From Mytilus californianus (taxonomy: Eukaryota > Mollusca > Bivalvia > Mytilida > Mytilidae): a stretch of DNA of 64,000 nucleotides. Shown here piece by piece: positions 1 to 13,544 of the stretch; position 1 is the first letter of the stretch, and the number at the start of each line of letters is the position of its first letter. A model generated the notes under the pieces. That model saw nothing but the letters and a program-made list of their open reading frames with translations. It was not told the DNA's origin and searched no databases. Made by a program: the position numbers and the translations under genes. The stretch spans positions 60,028,851-60,092,850 of the forward strand of contig NW_026262582.1 in assembly GCF_021869535.1 (NCBI RefSeq). The letters are read 5' to 3'.

Positions 1-113
1 GTAAATGATGTAAACGAACTACAAGTAAAGGTCATTATGTACGGCCGTCACCAAGAAGACCAACCTATACATTATAGTAAATAAATATAGGCCCTGGGAC
101 AATACAAAAGTTG

Positions 114-680
114 AAACTAACGGCCTGCGTTCTGGTTATAACTGAACAAATATGAATAAACAAAAAAACAATGAATATGATAGGTCACGAGACAATACAA
201 ACAATAGTAATGATAGGTCCCGAACATTATAAACAAATGTAGGGATAGGTCCCGAGCCAATACAAACAAAAGTAAGGATAGGTCCCGGGACAAAATAAAC
301 AATAGTAATGATAAGTCCCGAGACAATACAAACAATAGTAATGATAAGTCCCGAGACAATACAAACAATAGTAATGATAAGTCCCGAGACAATACAACCA
401 ATAGTAATGATAGTTCCCGAGACAATACAAACAATAGTAATGATAAGTCCCGATACAATACAAACAATAGTAATGATAGGTCCCAAGACAATGCAAACAA
501 CCGTAATGATAGGTTCAGAGACAATACAAGAAATTATACTAAAGGCCTGATTTCTGGTTATTATCACAATAAACATGAATAAACGAAAATCAATAGTAAT
601 GATAAACCTCGAGACAATACAAGAAATAAAACTAACGGTATGATTTCTGGTTGTAAACACAATAAACATGCATAAATAAA
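114..680. repeat. 33-bp minisatellite with repeated flanking motif
   Basis: About eleven units of about 33 bp run from position 179 to about 540; the consensus contains CCCGAGACAATACAAACAAT. Central units (310, 343, 376, 409, 442, 475) are nearly identical and the outer ones more diverged, as expected for an array that turns over in its middle. A flanking motif (taacggcctg...ttctggttat...aataaac) occurs three times, at about 117, 538 and 631. Because 33 is a multiple of three, the array stays open in several frames on both strands and gives repetitive 11-residue translations; I do not regard these as genes. Confidence 0.9.
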
Positions 681-1599
681 AATCAATCAGAATATATCAA
701 ATCAAATTTAAGACAAGTTATAAAACCTTTCGACTGTTGTCTTATAATTTGACAACTGGTTGTATAAGTTTATATATTTGCCAGATACAAATACAATTAA
801 CTTCTATTTAAACTGTAAACAAACAGCGACAAGAAGAGGAATTATGTCGGGATTGTTTAGATACAAAAATTCTTAAGAGACGTTTGCTATTCTACCTGCA
901 GTTACAGATATAATATATATGAAGTTAGTTTATATTCATAGTTTTCTATTCATAACAGAAATGCCTAAAGAAAAATAGATGTAGAGTATACGTCAATGAA
1001 ACGGCATTTATAAACATGTAAAGACCTAGACCTTGTTTTAAGAGGAATCATGACATATATTGAATATATCCAATTATATTTAATGACATTCTACATATAG
1101 TTGAACTATACAAACCCTGTTAAGTTGTAGATTATTCTAATGCACTGAGTTTGACATGAAATTTTGCCCCTCGATTTTTAAAGTTAATTGCGTCAAACTT
1201 TTTTATTTTAAGATTTTAAATATCGGGAATATTTAAGGTCACACAAGAGAGGTGATGTCATCTGTTATTCTGATATTTTTTTCGATGATAGCAAGATAGA
1301 CTGTATCTTTCCTTTAACAAAATAATTGACAAGATGAATGTGTTCTTCTGTAACTAAATGGTTTTCCTACTTTAATTCATTAAGCATATGGAAATCTCCA
1401 AATCATTTGTTTTTTTCTAAGCAATATATATTTATTTATTAACAACAAGATCCCTTTTTGAAACCAAATTTTACGATTTGCTATAAATTGCTTATTGCAG
1501 TCGTGTATTTACACTGGCAAAGCGGGGTACTTTTTATATGCATATATTAATAAATCGAATAATCAGGACTTTGTATATATGATAGTGTATCATTGTGTA

Positions 1600-2000
1600 C
1601 AGTGTGTATCGGCACATGATTCAACAATCATGGAAGATCTTCGATAGTCTATATTAAGTTCGTTTTGACATATTGTGTTCAATGTTGTCTATTGTTGAAT
1701 ACCGTATGGTTACCTTTAGCTTTCATCAAATATTGCAATACCATTGTTTCATGACCTTTATAAAATATGATTGCCAATCAATGAGAAAACTATCAACTAT
1801 AGACCAAATCGATAGCTTTCAACAATGGGCAAAACCCATACTTTTTAGCAAGCTATAAAAGGATAACACAGAACAAAAATGTAAAACAATTTAAATGAGA
1901 AAACCAACTGCCAAATGTATGTACAAAACACCAAACGAAAAGCAAAATATAATATATATCAACAAACGACAACCACTGATTTACAGGGTCACGATTTGTT
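1600..2000 (+). repeat. Mussel dispersed repeat, degenerate
   Basis: A degenerate copy of a family I recognise from mussel DNA: 'gattgccaat..atgagaaaac', then 'agcaagctataaaagg', 'aatgtaaaacaatt' and 'caacaaacgacaaccactga' in the usual order. The same family occurs at 10340-10720, 13545-13800, 19105-19670, 53520-53720, 60205-60395, 60660-60935 and 63205-63400. A related degenerate copy sits at the equivalent place in duplication copy B, so this insertion probably predates that duplication. Confidence 0.7.
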
Positions 2001-2039
2001 AATTCATAAGAGGCAACAGATACTGAAAGACAATCGGAG

Positions 2040-2335
2040 GTCGATGCAATCCAGCCATAAGTCCTAAATCAGGAATCTGATGTTCATTAGTTGTCGTTTA
2101 TTGATGTGGTTCATAAGTGTTTCTCGTTTCTCGTTTTTTATATAGATTAGACCGTTGGTTTCCCCGTTTGAATGGTTTTACACTAGTAACAAAATAGCTT
2201 GCTGTTTGGTGTGAGCCAAGGCTCCGTGTTGAAGACCGTACTTTGACCTATAATGGTTTACTTTTATAAATTTTGACTTGGATGGAGGGTTGTCTCATTG
2301 GCACTCATACCACATCTTCTTATATCTATATAACA
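2040..2335 (-). repeat. Dispersed repeat, near-identical to 62876-63150
   Basis: The block from 'tgatgttcattagttgtcg' through 'tttctcgtttctcg', 'agccaaggctccgtgttg' and 'gtctcattggcactcatacc' matches 62876-63150 almost base for base in the same orientation, 60 kb apart. It is a common mussel element that reads in the opposite sense to the 'gatgtggtatgattgcc' copies. It is specific to copy A of the first duplication, so it inserted after that duplication. Confidence 0.8.
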
Positions 2336-2516
2336 TCATTTAAAAGACAATCAAGTCTACAAAACACCACAAAGAAAACTAAAAACTGAGAAACCATCCA
2401 AACTTGTTTTTTAAACAGATTAATGTTAAAATGTATCAAAGATGATAACTGCAGGTGTATGTCACTTATTGGAACTGAGAAAGGATGTTGTTTTATACTT
2501 TTTTATTCGACCGTCA

Positions 2517-2555
2517 CTGATGAGTCTTTTATAGAGAAAACGCGAGTCTGGTGTA
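2517..2555 (+). ncRNA. Hammerhead-like core in dispersed repeat
   Basis: CTGATGA lies at 2517-2523, a weak 3-bp stem follows (TCT 2525-2527 with AGA 2533-2535), then GAAA at 2536-2539, a short stem candidate (CGC 2541-2543 with GTG 2551-2553) and TA at 2554-2555. These are the conserved elements of a hammerhead ribozyme in the correct order. There is one extra A after GAAA, and I see no convincing stem I around it, so this copy is probably inactive. The same repeat family occurs at 30285 and 45393. Confidence 0.3.
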
Positions 2556-2934
2556 CTAAATCTATGATGAGTTTATTTATAGTATGTAATGCACACATGC
2601 AACAATAAATTAATGCATACAAAGGATAACATTATTTTGTCTATGCTTTCGGACAAATTTAAAACCAAAGTGTATATCATCCGGGATAATGTATTCGTTT
2701 ACATATTTTCACATCTAACAGTAAAAACCATTTTGAAATGATAATGCCGAAGAATTACAACAACTCTTAAACACATATAAACCACTATACATATGTTATC
2801 AAGATCACATCTATTTATAATGTTAAACGAAGAAGATGAATATAAGTCACTTCCAAATGACAAACAAAAATCAATAATGAAACACTGTCTCATAAGAACA
2901 TGTGAAACTAATCGGCTCCTTTTTTTAAGCAGTC

Positions 2935-3060
2935 TTTAAAGATTGATTGATTGTTAGTTACTTAACGTCCAGTGGCAAATATTTCATGCATGTTCAGGAC
3001 GAGGGCAGAGGACACAGGCACTTGTCTAAAAAAAATTACCTGTATACTTTAATATAACAC
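2935..3060 (-). mobile_element. 3' tail of a SINE/LINE, (ATTG)n end
   Basis: On the minus strand the sequence reads 'ccctcgtcctgaacatgcat', then 'tatttgccactggacgttaa', then 'caatcaatcaatc'. The 'tatttgcc..tggacgttaag' block is also the 3' tail of the intact SINE at 56155-56508, so the two belong to elements sharing a tail. The tetranucleotide run is the expected 3' terminus. The 5' part is not clear, so this is a truncated copy, and no target-site duplication could be identified. Confidence 0.6.
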
Positions 3061-3137
3061 AAGGTACCTAGCTCACATATTTCACAAATGTCACCCGGTC
3101 GCGAACTTCCGTTATATTTCGATTCTGCGGTTGTTTT

Positions 3138-3695
3138 TCCCACTGAAACTTGTTATGTCGTAGATCAACATTACATTATCTACAAAATGGTGAATAACAC
3201 GCCTATATATATATTGGAACTAATAGTCCTGCAGTGATTGGTTTATTATAAAAAGTATTTCCCATAAACCTGTTAGTGTTTCTCTGATTAGAACTTTTCA
3301 TCCAGATAGTAAATTTGTAGACGATACCGTGAAAAAATCTAATAGTGTTATTTGAGGTGTGTCTAATGAATTACGAGTTTCCCATCAATGCCATTCAGAC
3401 TTTCTCTAGCCTTTATATATAAAATTGTGATTACTCCAAAAACAGATTTATTTTTAGCAATAATTTATGTATAAGAGAGGGGAAAGATACCAACATGACA
3501 ATTCTAATCAATCATCCACTGCGAGACTATTATTTCCAATCGGCTCTGAGAAGACGAACGAAATAATTACGATTGACATACTTCGACGGCCTATACGAAT
3601 GATTCCAACAAATAGATATAGGCGAGTGATACACCATCATGACCATTTTGTAGATCATTTAAGGTAGATCTACGACATAACAAGTTTCAGTGGGA
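3138..3695. mobile_element. Inverted-repeat element with long TIRs (MITE-like)
   Basis: Position 3138 onward begins TCCCACTGAAACTTGTTATG and continues through 'tcgtagatc' and 'atctacaaaatggt'. The reverse complement of 3600-3695 begins with the same sequence and carries the same following blocks for about 80-90 bp. The 558-bp unit therefore has long imperfect terminal inverted repeats. The interior has no transposase-like frame; a 66-codon open frame at 3467-3667 runs into the right arm and is not a credible gene. The element is absent from duplication copy B. The transposon superfamily cannot be assigned, because the target duplication is unclear. Confidence 0.65.
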
Positions 3696-6600
3696 TATTT
3701 GGATAATGGTAATTGTTTTTATAAATGTTTTTGTTTTCATTGTAAACCGTACACAAATATGGATTTACTGGAAAAAAATATGTATATACAAACAATAGCA
3801 TAGAGTCGCTCGTATCATTGCGAAAGGTCATGTTACCAAAATAAACATAAATCAGCTCGAAACTTTAGTTGTTGAAAGTAATATTGCCAAAAATATATGT
3901 CATGTTTAGGAATTCCAAAATCAAACTGAAAATTGAAATAAGAAACAAGTTTTATTTTATGTCTAATTTGTGAAAATTGAGTACCAGTAAACGCTATAAA
4001 TACGACACAGTGTAACAAACATTGTACCATAACGAACTATGTACACTAGAATATTTTAATCGTTATGGTAACCGCATACCCAATTGAAAAAGTTCTACCC
4101 AATAGGCAATCAAGTAATATTAGCATAACAAAATCGTTTGATCAATTAAGTTTCCATCGTTTTGATTGGCAGACAATATTTAAGTTGTGTTGAAATGTAA
4201 TTTCGTATGCTCATGTCAACGTGGCATCTATGGCTAAATGGGTTCTCCAAATATAACAAACGCAAAGCTTGCTTTAACACAAAATCACTCGGTTTCAGAT
4301 CGAGGACGTAATTTTGACAGAGTTTGTTACAAAATGGTCTCGGACAATTGAACGTTTTTGCTCCCTATTGATGTACAATGAGAAACGATAAATTCAGTAT
4401 CAGTAACAGTACCATTTAAGAATGATAAAATGAGAGCTTTTTTTTATCTATTATTGAATAAATATGATATCCTTATTATTATTATATGGGTGGTAAAACG
4501 GAACAGCCAAAAACAGAATCGTGTGTACAGAACTTGCATGGTTGAAAAAATTACCGAATTTTTCTATCAGAATAGAAATAATGCATACTTGCTTTCGCTC
4601 GGGATAAAATAATCACTCAACTCATAGATAAATGAAAACAAATCTACGGCTGCCATGAATTATTTCTTGAAAAAAATCAATGTTCAACGAAAGCTTTGTG
4701 TCCGTGCAATTTTATAAATTTTGAAAATGTTGTAAACGCATTAAACCAAAATTATCAAAGATCTGTCATCGATAAACCAACTCTCTAAAAAATGGAAAAT
4801 AAGGTTTGCCTTGACCTATTGACAAAAATATAAAGATTTCAAGAAAATTTGGACCAGACAATTTACGGGAACAATTTATTTGGATATATAGCAGTTTGGA
4901 CAAACACTAATTTGATCATCGAGAACCTTTATTTCCCTTTACTAATAGTATGTGATTAAAACGTTCAGTTGTTTTTTTAAAGAGTTACCTCCCTCAAGTG
5001 TTCTGCACCTCCTTAATTACTTTTCTAAGATCTCAGATCTCAGCCCGTGTTTCGTGCTCGATTAAATGACTATTACACAAGCTATATAAGATAACATGCC
5101 ATGCAAATATGTACAAAAAAAGCACTTAGATATACAAGAGTGTACTGATTTCGGAGTTCAATTCAAAGAATACGTACAAATGATATACTGCTAATTCAAT
5201 GCATGTAGTAATGAGCAAATGTTTCCGTCTTATCAAAGGCTTTATAAATATAAAACTATTCAATATTGCGATTCACTGCACTCCAATCTAGATCTAGCAA
5301 TGTTTTATGAAATCGTTCGAACGTAATTCAAAAGTCTACGCTGTTTGAAAACAATACTAGGAAATTCTAGTAATTACAAGGTTTCAGTGTTTAATAAATT
5401 CGTACGGATGAGACAAATAGTATTTATCATCAGAAGATGGAGCCATATTATCAGTGAATGTGTAGTCAACACTATCTACAACTTTTAAAGTGTATCTGTA
5501 TAGCAGATGTCATACTAATCATGTCTTTCCATTTTCTGATAGGTATGCCTTACTTAAACTCTGTTATGTAAAACTAAAATTATCAGAAAATATCACATCA
5601 CTACATTCATACTGTTGTTTTGTCTAAGGTTATTAGAATAAACCATAACAGTTAATTCAGACAGATTCAATGATATTGTGGTATTCCATGAACTGTCGAT
5701 GGAATCGTGTCCGTGTCTTCTGTGTATGAAGTCACTTAAATATATATACATCAATTACAATGTTGGTTTTATCTGTGTTGATGTGATATCATGAATATCA
5801 GTAATTCTGACTCGTGAATCCGAAAATAACGTTGTTGCAGGTATCGTCCAATATCCTTAAGGATGTTGATTTCTTAAATTTTAAAAAAATTGTATTTGCA
5901 CTTGAAATAATTTGGAGAACGATGAACAGACGCATTGTTAAAAGAAGAAAAAATTGTAAATTGAACCATATTAAAAACCATTTAAAGGCAAATTGTTCCG
6001 AAAGAAATAAGTATGTTCAGTGTCACTATATGCACCATACATTGACATACGTGCTACGGATTGTACAAAATCTTTTGATTATGCGTATTCTTTGACTTCA
6101 TAATAATGGAACAGAGAGGACAGGTTGTGGCAGAAAATACGCATAATCATACCAATTGTCATCTGTAACATGGATATTCCATAACTTTTAAACTATGGTG
6201 GAAAGAGAAAATCTTACTATAATCTTAATTTTCAGTTCCTTTGTCAAGGAAAACATGATAAAAAATACACGCGCTGGATTATTAACTAACTTGGAGGTTT
6301 ATATTTCATAATATACATGGGCTACTAGAACGCACACATAAAAACATACAGTTCACATTAGAAAACATTAAAACATAGAATTCAATTTACCTCATCTCTC
6401 TGTCTATTCCCCATTAGACATGTTAGAGACTATAAAAGACTATTGTAACGGTACATCATTGTGTGTACCCGTCACGTCATTGTCTGGAATTCTTTTGTTA
6501 AGTACGATTTTAACCAATAACCTGGCCAATGGTAAATTCCTCTATATTATTCACAGCATATAGAAAAACTTGTCTGTTCAATGATATTATGAACTGCAAG

Positions 6601-6745
6601 TGCAATGTGACCAAAAATTGTATTCGTCAGTAAGGAACTTATGTTTTAAGTAAAAAATGTGCTAGCTTTTATCTTTTTTGAGATGCCGCTCCATAAATTG
6701 TGTCTCATACGAATAATATAAATAAGAGAAACAAAGTTGGTTCTT

Positions 6746-6874
6746 TTATATCTGTGTCAAGGTTAGAAAAGGCGCATATTTTTTACAAGAGAACATGGAC
6801 AGGAACTGAGATTGTATGTACTCAAACAGATCTTTTGAATTCTTTATAAAATCTTCCACATCTGATTCAAACGT
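6746..6874 (-). pseudogene. Possible decayed exon, copy A
   Basis: On the minus strand an AG acceptor (6876-6875) precedes 42 open codons ending at TAA. The translation has a coding-like character (…SDVEDFIKNSKDLFEYIQSQ…, then a Phe/Ser/Cys-rich stretch). The equivalent stretch in copy B (about 12675-12785) reads the same peptide with few changes, but its acceptor AG is changed and the frame closes earlier after a small indel. I do not recognise the family. This may be a remnant of a gene present before the 7-kb duplication, or a chance frame conserved simply because the two copies are related. The second reading is quite possible. Confidence 0.25.
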
Positions 6875-8060
6875 CTACGGAACATTTACATGTAGATTCA
6901 AAATATTGTTCTAAAAGTGTATGCTTAAACATATAGAACATGCAAAAGCGGTTAAGTTCCATCTTTTAATGCATACCTTTGTAGAAATTTGGGGATTATA
7001 CAAAATTTCAGATTGATTAAAAATGTGATGGGCAAATGTTCGTATTGCTCAAAAATTGCATGTACTTCGTACCAAAGAAAATTATTAAAACGTCTAAAGA
7101 CCTTATTGTTTGATATCTTTAAAAACAAAGAATCAGAACAAGGCTGTTGTGTTTGGAATTTGAATGGTAAGGACAAGTTTATAAAGTTTTTTACAGTATA
7201 AAAAAAGGACAAAACAAAAATACTGACGTGTCAAGAAATGAAATAACACATTGATTTATAAAGAAAAACATACAGTATATAAAGAGGATATGGCTTAAAG
7301 AAAGATATCATTGCGATTGCAGTAAACACAACACGTGCATATGGAATCATCGTGATATGATTAGCTCAATGCGTTTAAACCTTTGTTCGGCATACCAATG
7401 TCTATGTAGTCAGTGCAGACGTCGAAACACATATATGAGTTTTCAGAATATTTTCAACTATGCAACTGTAAAAAAGGTTTAATACAAAAATATACTGGGT
7501 CGAAATTATTATGTATAGGTTCCTGACTTCAGACAGCCACATATATAATGTGGTTGGGTTAAACATGTGTGTTTACGTTACGCCAACACCACATCATAAT
7601 ATGTGACAGTTGTATTAAAGCACGAAAGAAAAACAAACGTTAGAATCAGTTCAAAATGATTTGACTACTTAGTAATCAGATTGGCGAGCCGAACAAAAAT
7701 CAATATACATACAGCCAAAACATAAAGTACCAATCTAGGAGTATTCGCAGCTGCTGAAAGTTAGTTCAAAGTCGATTAGAACTTATCAATAAATCATAGT
7801 CTCTCAGGCTGATATGCAAATTGTTATTTTAGTCGTGTTGTACATACATTTGCAAGAGAGTAGGTGCAATTAATGTCAATATATGACAAATAAGAAAAAA
7901 GGTGTATACATTAACACTCTTGATAATCAAAACATTTACACATAGCAAGGAATAGAAATTAGAGAATGTCTAATTGAATGGTATATAATAATCAAGTTCT
8001 AGACATTCAACCTTTATAACGATGTGCGTGGGTTGTTTCAAGTTACAGTTTCAGTGTAAA

Positions 8061-8828
8061 TTTTAAATAAAGTATCTAATTACAAATACGTACTCAAGAA
8101 GCTAGTTAAGATGTGTCTTTCATCAAACAGCCTGTCTATGGCAAAAACCTTTCCCAGATTTGTTATATCTTTTTTCGTTTAACTTAGTTGACTACTTTTT
8201 TTAGCCTTCATTTACTTTATTGTTTTGCCTCGTAGTTGTTAAATAAATACTGATATACACTTGTCAATTTGTACATACGTACAAAATCTTACAACTGAAT
8301 CTTGTTTGCTCTCTTTCATGTCGTTTATCGTTCAATATTTTTGGAAATTATATGCAGGTTATTTATGTGTAACATGATCTAAATTACCATAAAAACGAAT
8401 AAAGTCGACATCTTGTCTATTTGAATAACAGTCATATCTCCTTTTAAAACTGTCTGAAAGGTTTTAATAAATCAAGGACCTTCCACAAAAAAAGTAAAAA
8501 AAAACACTTAAGATTGAAACATATCTTTCTAAAAATAAATTAAATATATGAAAAGCTATTCCTATTTTGAAATTCAAACTTAGGCCAAAGTTTTCTGAAT
8601 GAACACCAATCATTTAATAAACCAAACACATGAACACTAATTAGACGTTTTTGAACAGTTAACTACAATTTTTAACTGTAATTTGCAAACAACCAAGTCT
8701 GTGTGTTGGTTGGCATATCAATACTGAAATGATTTTTTATAATTTTCTATCTGAGTATCATATCAACTGATATAATATAATGTATCATAACTAAGACAAT
8801 TTATATTCAGCAGTTAACCAAATACAAA
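8061..8828. other. Spacer between duplication copies A and B
   Basis: AT-rich sequence with no supported gene, RNA or recognised repeat. The short frames here lack any coding signature. It lies between the two copies of the older duplication. Confidence 0.5.
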
Positions 8829-9539
8829 CTTTCGACTGATGTCTTCTATAAAATAAGTTACTTGACAATTGGATGTATATATTTATGTATTTGCCAGACA
8901 CAAATACATTTAACTGTTATTAAAACTGTTAATAAACAGCGACAAATAGATGATTTATGTCAGGATAGATTATCAGGTAGAACAATTTTTCAGTTGCGTA
9001 TGTTGTTCTCCCTGCTGTTACATAAATATGAAATAAGTTTAGACTGGCAGCTTTTAATTTATAACAAGAATGCTTATCTAAATGTGGAAAATATGTCAAT
9101 GAAATGGCAACTCTAAAGACAAAAAAAGACAAAAAATAACTAGACCTTCTTTTAGGATAAGTCATGATACATGCAGCATATACAGTTATATAAAATAACA
9201 TCCTACATGTAGTTGATCTATACAAACGCGGTTAAAATATCGATTATTCTGCTGTATTGAGTGTGACATTTTGCCTCTCGATCGGTCAATATTAAACGCA
9301 TGAAACTTTATTTATCGTAAGATTTCAAATATTGGAAAAGATTTCATGTAAACAAGAGAGGTGGTTAAATTTGTTATTATTATTATTCTTCGACGACAGG
9401 TAGGCACAATGTATCATTCCATTCCAAGCTCTGAAACAAAATAACTGACAAGTTGAATGTGTTCTCCAACATCATAGATGTTTTTCTTACTTTAATCCAT
9501 TAGGAGTATGAAAGTTGCCTTCTTTAAATAAACAAAAAA

Positions 9540-10130
9540 TATTGAGAGCGCATGTCAGCAAATTAAATAATAGTTTTAATCTTTGGTCAATCAAAATTAA
9601 ACACGTTTCAAATGTTTGCGGTTAATTGTCATTTAAAATTCCTCCGAAAAGAGGTAGGCTGTGCACGAGGGCAACTTTCCTAGACTTACACTTTTGGCCA
9701 AACGTGTTATAGCCATTTCAACACATCTGTACCTACAGAGAAAATATTTTCGTATGTAGAAATGTTAGTTAAGTCGCAATGTTGAGAAACCGACTCTAGC
9801 TTCCCGGAAAAAGTTGACAAGATAATATTTCTAAATAATAACAAATGTTCGTCGCACCATGTGGTGACCCTCAAAGAATTGTTACACGCGTAGTAAGTTC
9901 TAATCAGAACCTCTTTATTTATCATTGAATGTGTTTTGTTTACGATAAAACAACGCTGTTGTTTGATCTGGTTTGAATTTGTAATCATTTTTCAGTAGGT
10001 ATAAAATGAATGTGTTATTAGATCATTGTTCACATAATTAATACATATAGTAAATGAGCTATTAATTATGATTTAAAATTCCTGGAACGGTTATTAAGTC
10101 TTATATAATTGTGTTGAGGGTTTTACAGGA
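9540..10130. other. Copy-B-specific insert with a 93-codon minus-strand frame
   Basis: When copies A and B are lined up, about 600 bp here has no counterpart in copy A. A minus-strand frame at 9707-9988 (93 codons) ends in …IFSVGTDVLKWL. It contains several Cys and His residues but no motif I can name. After the stop, another minus-strand frame (MAITRLAKSVSLGKLPS…) is also coding-like. This could be a fragment of a captured gene or mobile element; I cannot decide which. Confidence 0.3.
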
Positions 10131-13100
10131 TCCATTTTGAAGATATCTATCCTAGCAAGTACTCGATAAATAACAACTAGATTCTTTCTTACAAGCAAAT
10201 TTTACGATTTTTAGATAAAGAGCATATTTAGTCATGTATTTAAAATGGCTTCGATATTGTTTTTTGGTTAGTATAATACGGTTCCGTGTGGTACTTCTCA
10301 TATGAATATATTAATAAATCGAATATTCAAGACTTTGGAGATCTTTAGTAGTTTCTGTTTCATTTTGACATATTGTGCACACATCAGTCTATTTTTGAAG
10401 ACCGTATGGTCTTTTTTGTTGTCATCGAAGATTGCTGTACCTTTATTGAAAAAAGGGAGATGTTGTATGATTCTTTTGAGACAAATATCTACCAAAGACC
10501 AAATTACGTAGATGTAAGCAGCTATATGTCACTGTACGGATTTCAACCATTAGAATAGCCCATACCGCATAACAAGCTTTAGAAGTCTCAGACATAACAG
10601 AATGTAAACAATTCAGATCAGAAAAACAACGGCATTGCCTGATCTATGTACGCAGCAACAAACGAAAAAAAATATAATATACAGAAGCAAACGACAACCA
10701 CTAATTTACAGGCTCCTGACTTGTTAATTTATTTATTGAAAGCCTTGTATTGCATTGATATATTTTTATTTGCCACAACCCCTTTGTTTATGTATTTAAT
10801 ACACCTATGAGGGCGTCAGCCCGTTTTGGTGTATCTTATTTACACTGATATATTTTGTTAATGCAGAATTTATTTTGATACATTTGGATTAGTGGACTCT
10901 CACACAAGCTATATAAAACAACATACCATGCAAATAGGTACAGGAAAAGCACTTAGATATACAATATTGTACTGATTTCGGAGCGCGAACACATGTTGAG
11001 TTTAATTAAAAGAATACGTATATATGATATACTGATTATAAGCCAAATGTTTCCGTTTTAACAAAAGCTTTTATTATAAATATATAACTCATCAATATTG
11101 CGATTCACTACACTCTAATCAAGATCAGGCAATGTATTATGAAATAGTTCTAACGTAATTTAAAAATCTACGCTGTTTTGCATTGAAAACAACACAAAGA
11201 AATTCTAGTAATTGCAAGGTTTCAGTGTTTAATAAATTCGTAAGGATAAGACAAATAGTCATCAGAGGATGAAACCATATTGTCAGCAAATATGTGGTCA
11301 ATACTCGTTGCTTTGGCTTTCAATTTTAAAAATTTATATTTATAGCATATGTCTCTCTATTTTCTGATATGAATGCCTTAGTTTAACTATGTTATGTAAA
11401 ACTCAATTATCAGAAAATATCACATCACTGCATTCATACGGTTATTTAGTCTATGGCAAATTAGAAGAATCCATAACAGTTAATTCAAATGACGACAACT
11501 GATTCAATGACACTGTGGTACTCCATGATCTCTCGTAGGATTCGTTTCCGTTTCTGTGTATTAAGTCACATACATATATACATGACGTGATCAATTACCA
11601 TGTTTGTTTTATCTGTGACCATGTCATAGCATTGCTATCAGTAATTCCAACCCTTGTATCCAAATATACATGTGTAACACTGTTGCAGGTATCTTCGATA
11701 TCCTTAATTATGTTAATTTTGAAAATTCTGAAAAACTATCAATGTATTCTTGAAATAAGTTAAAGAATGACGGACAAAATCATTCCTAAAAGAAAAAAAT
11801 ACGAAAACATAAAAACATTCCACTAAATAAATGATATTAATAATTGAAACCACTTTAAAACCCAATGAAACACAAATTCGTCCGAACAAAAAAGTATTTC
11901 CAATGGGACTATATGCACCATTCGTGCTACGAATTGTAAAAATAAAAACAAATGATTAGACGTATTCGTTGATATCGTAATGGAACAGAGAGGACGGGTT
12001 GAGGCAGATTACTTAAACGTAACAATTGTCATCTGTGACATGGATATTCCATAACATTCAAACTATGATGGAGTGAGAACATTTTTCTTTAATCCTAATT
12101 GCTTACTGTAAGCAGCAGCCCTTTGTCAAGGAAAACACCAGAGGAAATGCGCTGAAATGTTAACAAACTTGGAGATATTTATTACATAATATGCAAGGGA
12201 TATTAAAATGCATACATAAAAAACATACGGTTAAAATTGGGAAACATTTAATCATAGTTTCCAATCTACCCTCTCTGTCAGTTCTCCGTTAGAGACTCTT
12301 AAAGACTATCGTAACGGTACATCATTGTTCGTACCCGTCACGTCATTGGCTTGAATTCTATTGTTAGGTACACTTTTAAGCAATCACATATTCAACCGTA
12401 AATTACTCTATATCATTGACAACGTAAATAAAGCCTATCTGTTCTATGATACTATGTACTTCAAGTTCAATATCACAGACGGGAACTTCAAAATGAACAA
12501 ACATGGTATTCGTCAGTAAAGAAGTCATATTTAGAGGAAACAACGTGCTAGCTTCTACCTTTTTGAGATGCCGTTTTATAAAGTATTTTTCATACGAATA
12601 AAATAGATAGTCGACAAAAAAAGGAATGTAGTTGCTTCTTTCTTTCATATCTGTGTCAAGGTTAGAAGAGGCGCATATTGTTACAAGAGAACGTGGACAG
12701 GAACTGAGATTGTATGTACTCAAACAGATCTTTTGAATTTTTTATAGAATCTTCCACATCTGATTCAAACGCGTACGGAACATGTACATGTAGATTACAA
12801 ATAAAGTATTATACGTGTAATTTTAAACAGATAGAACATAACACGGTTATTAGGATCAATCTTTAAATGCACACCTTTGTAAGAGAATTGGACGTTACAC
12901 GACATTACATGTAGACAATGATTGAAAATGTGATATGTTGATATCCTTACGACTCCAAAATTGCAATCACTGATTACCAACGAAAATTTTTATAACATAG
13001 GACTGTGTTGTTAAAAGACTTCATTGTTTGGGTTCTTTAAGATATAATCAAAACAAAAATATTGATGTGTAAAGAAATGAAACACCACGTTCACTTCAAT

Positions 13101-13544
13101 AAAAAGAATATAAAAAGGAGATGGCTTACAGGAAAATAGCAAAGCGATTGCATTAACCACAACACGTACATCAAGCATCTTTTTGATATGATTAGCTAGC
13201 AAGGTTCAAAAGATTCTTCTGTATACCATAGACTAAATTGTCAGGGATGAGGAAGAAAACAGATATGTTTCATGTCAGAAAGTTAAACAAAGAAAGAGAA
13301 AATAAGTCAAATACCAATAAATCAAACAAAATACTACATGTAGGTAAACACAAACACATGCACAAATACAATATCAACTGGCAGTGTGTGTCTCAATCTG
13401 ACATTATATATACATTTAATCTTTGAAATATGAACTTAAAAAACGAAGTACACGTGACTTCATTTCATTTACAAAATATGAAAAACAACAACTATCATTA
13501 ATCAAAAATGTATCAACAGCTACACAGTATATCGTATGAACATA

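Larger units (their letters stand above)
728..8060. repeat. Diverged direct duplication, copy A
   Basis: This segment aligns in order with 8829-14310. Anchors are 728 with 8829, 1140 with 9237, 1330 with 9448, 1480 with 10190, 5080 with 10905, 6850 with 12750 and 7970 with 14220. By eye aligned blocks are roughly 80-85% identical with many small indels, so the duplication is older than the GPCR duplication downstream. Copy A is longer because it carries about 3 kb of extra sequence (about 2000-5050) containing dispersed repeats and an inverted-repeat element. I found no intact gene in it. The short ORFs here are not shared in frame with copy B, apart from the possible decayed exon annotated separately. 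Confidence 0.8.

Noticed and set aside
179..540. CRISPR-like array
   Set aside because: Units are contiguous with no unique spacers, and the genome is eukaryotic.
117..669. Open frames on both strands up to 177 codons
   Set aside because: They follow the 33-bp period of the minisatellite, whose length is a multiple of three, and have no composition beyond the repeat.
12403..12723. 106-codon minus-strand frame
   Set aside because: The related stretch in copy A has stops and indels in this frame; no family is recognised.
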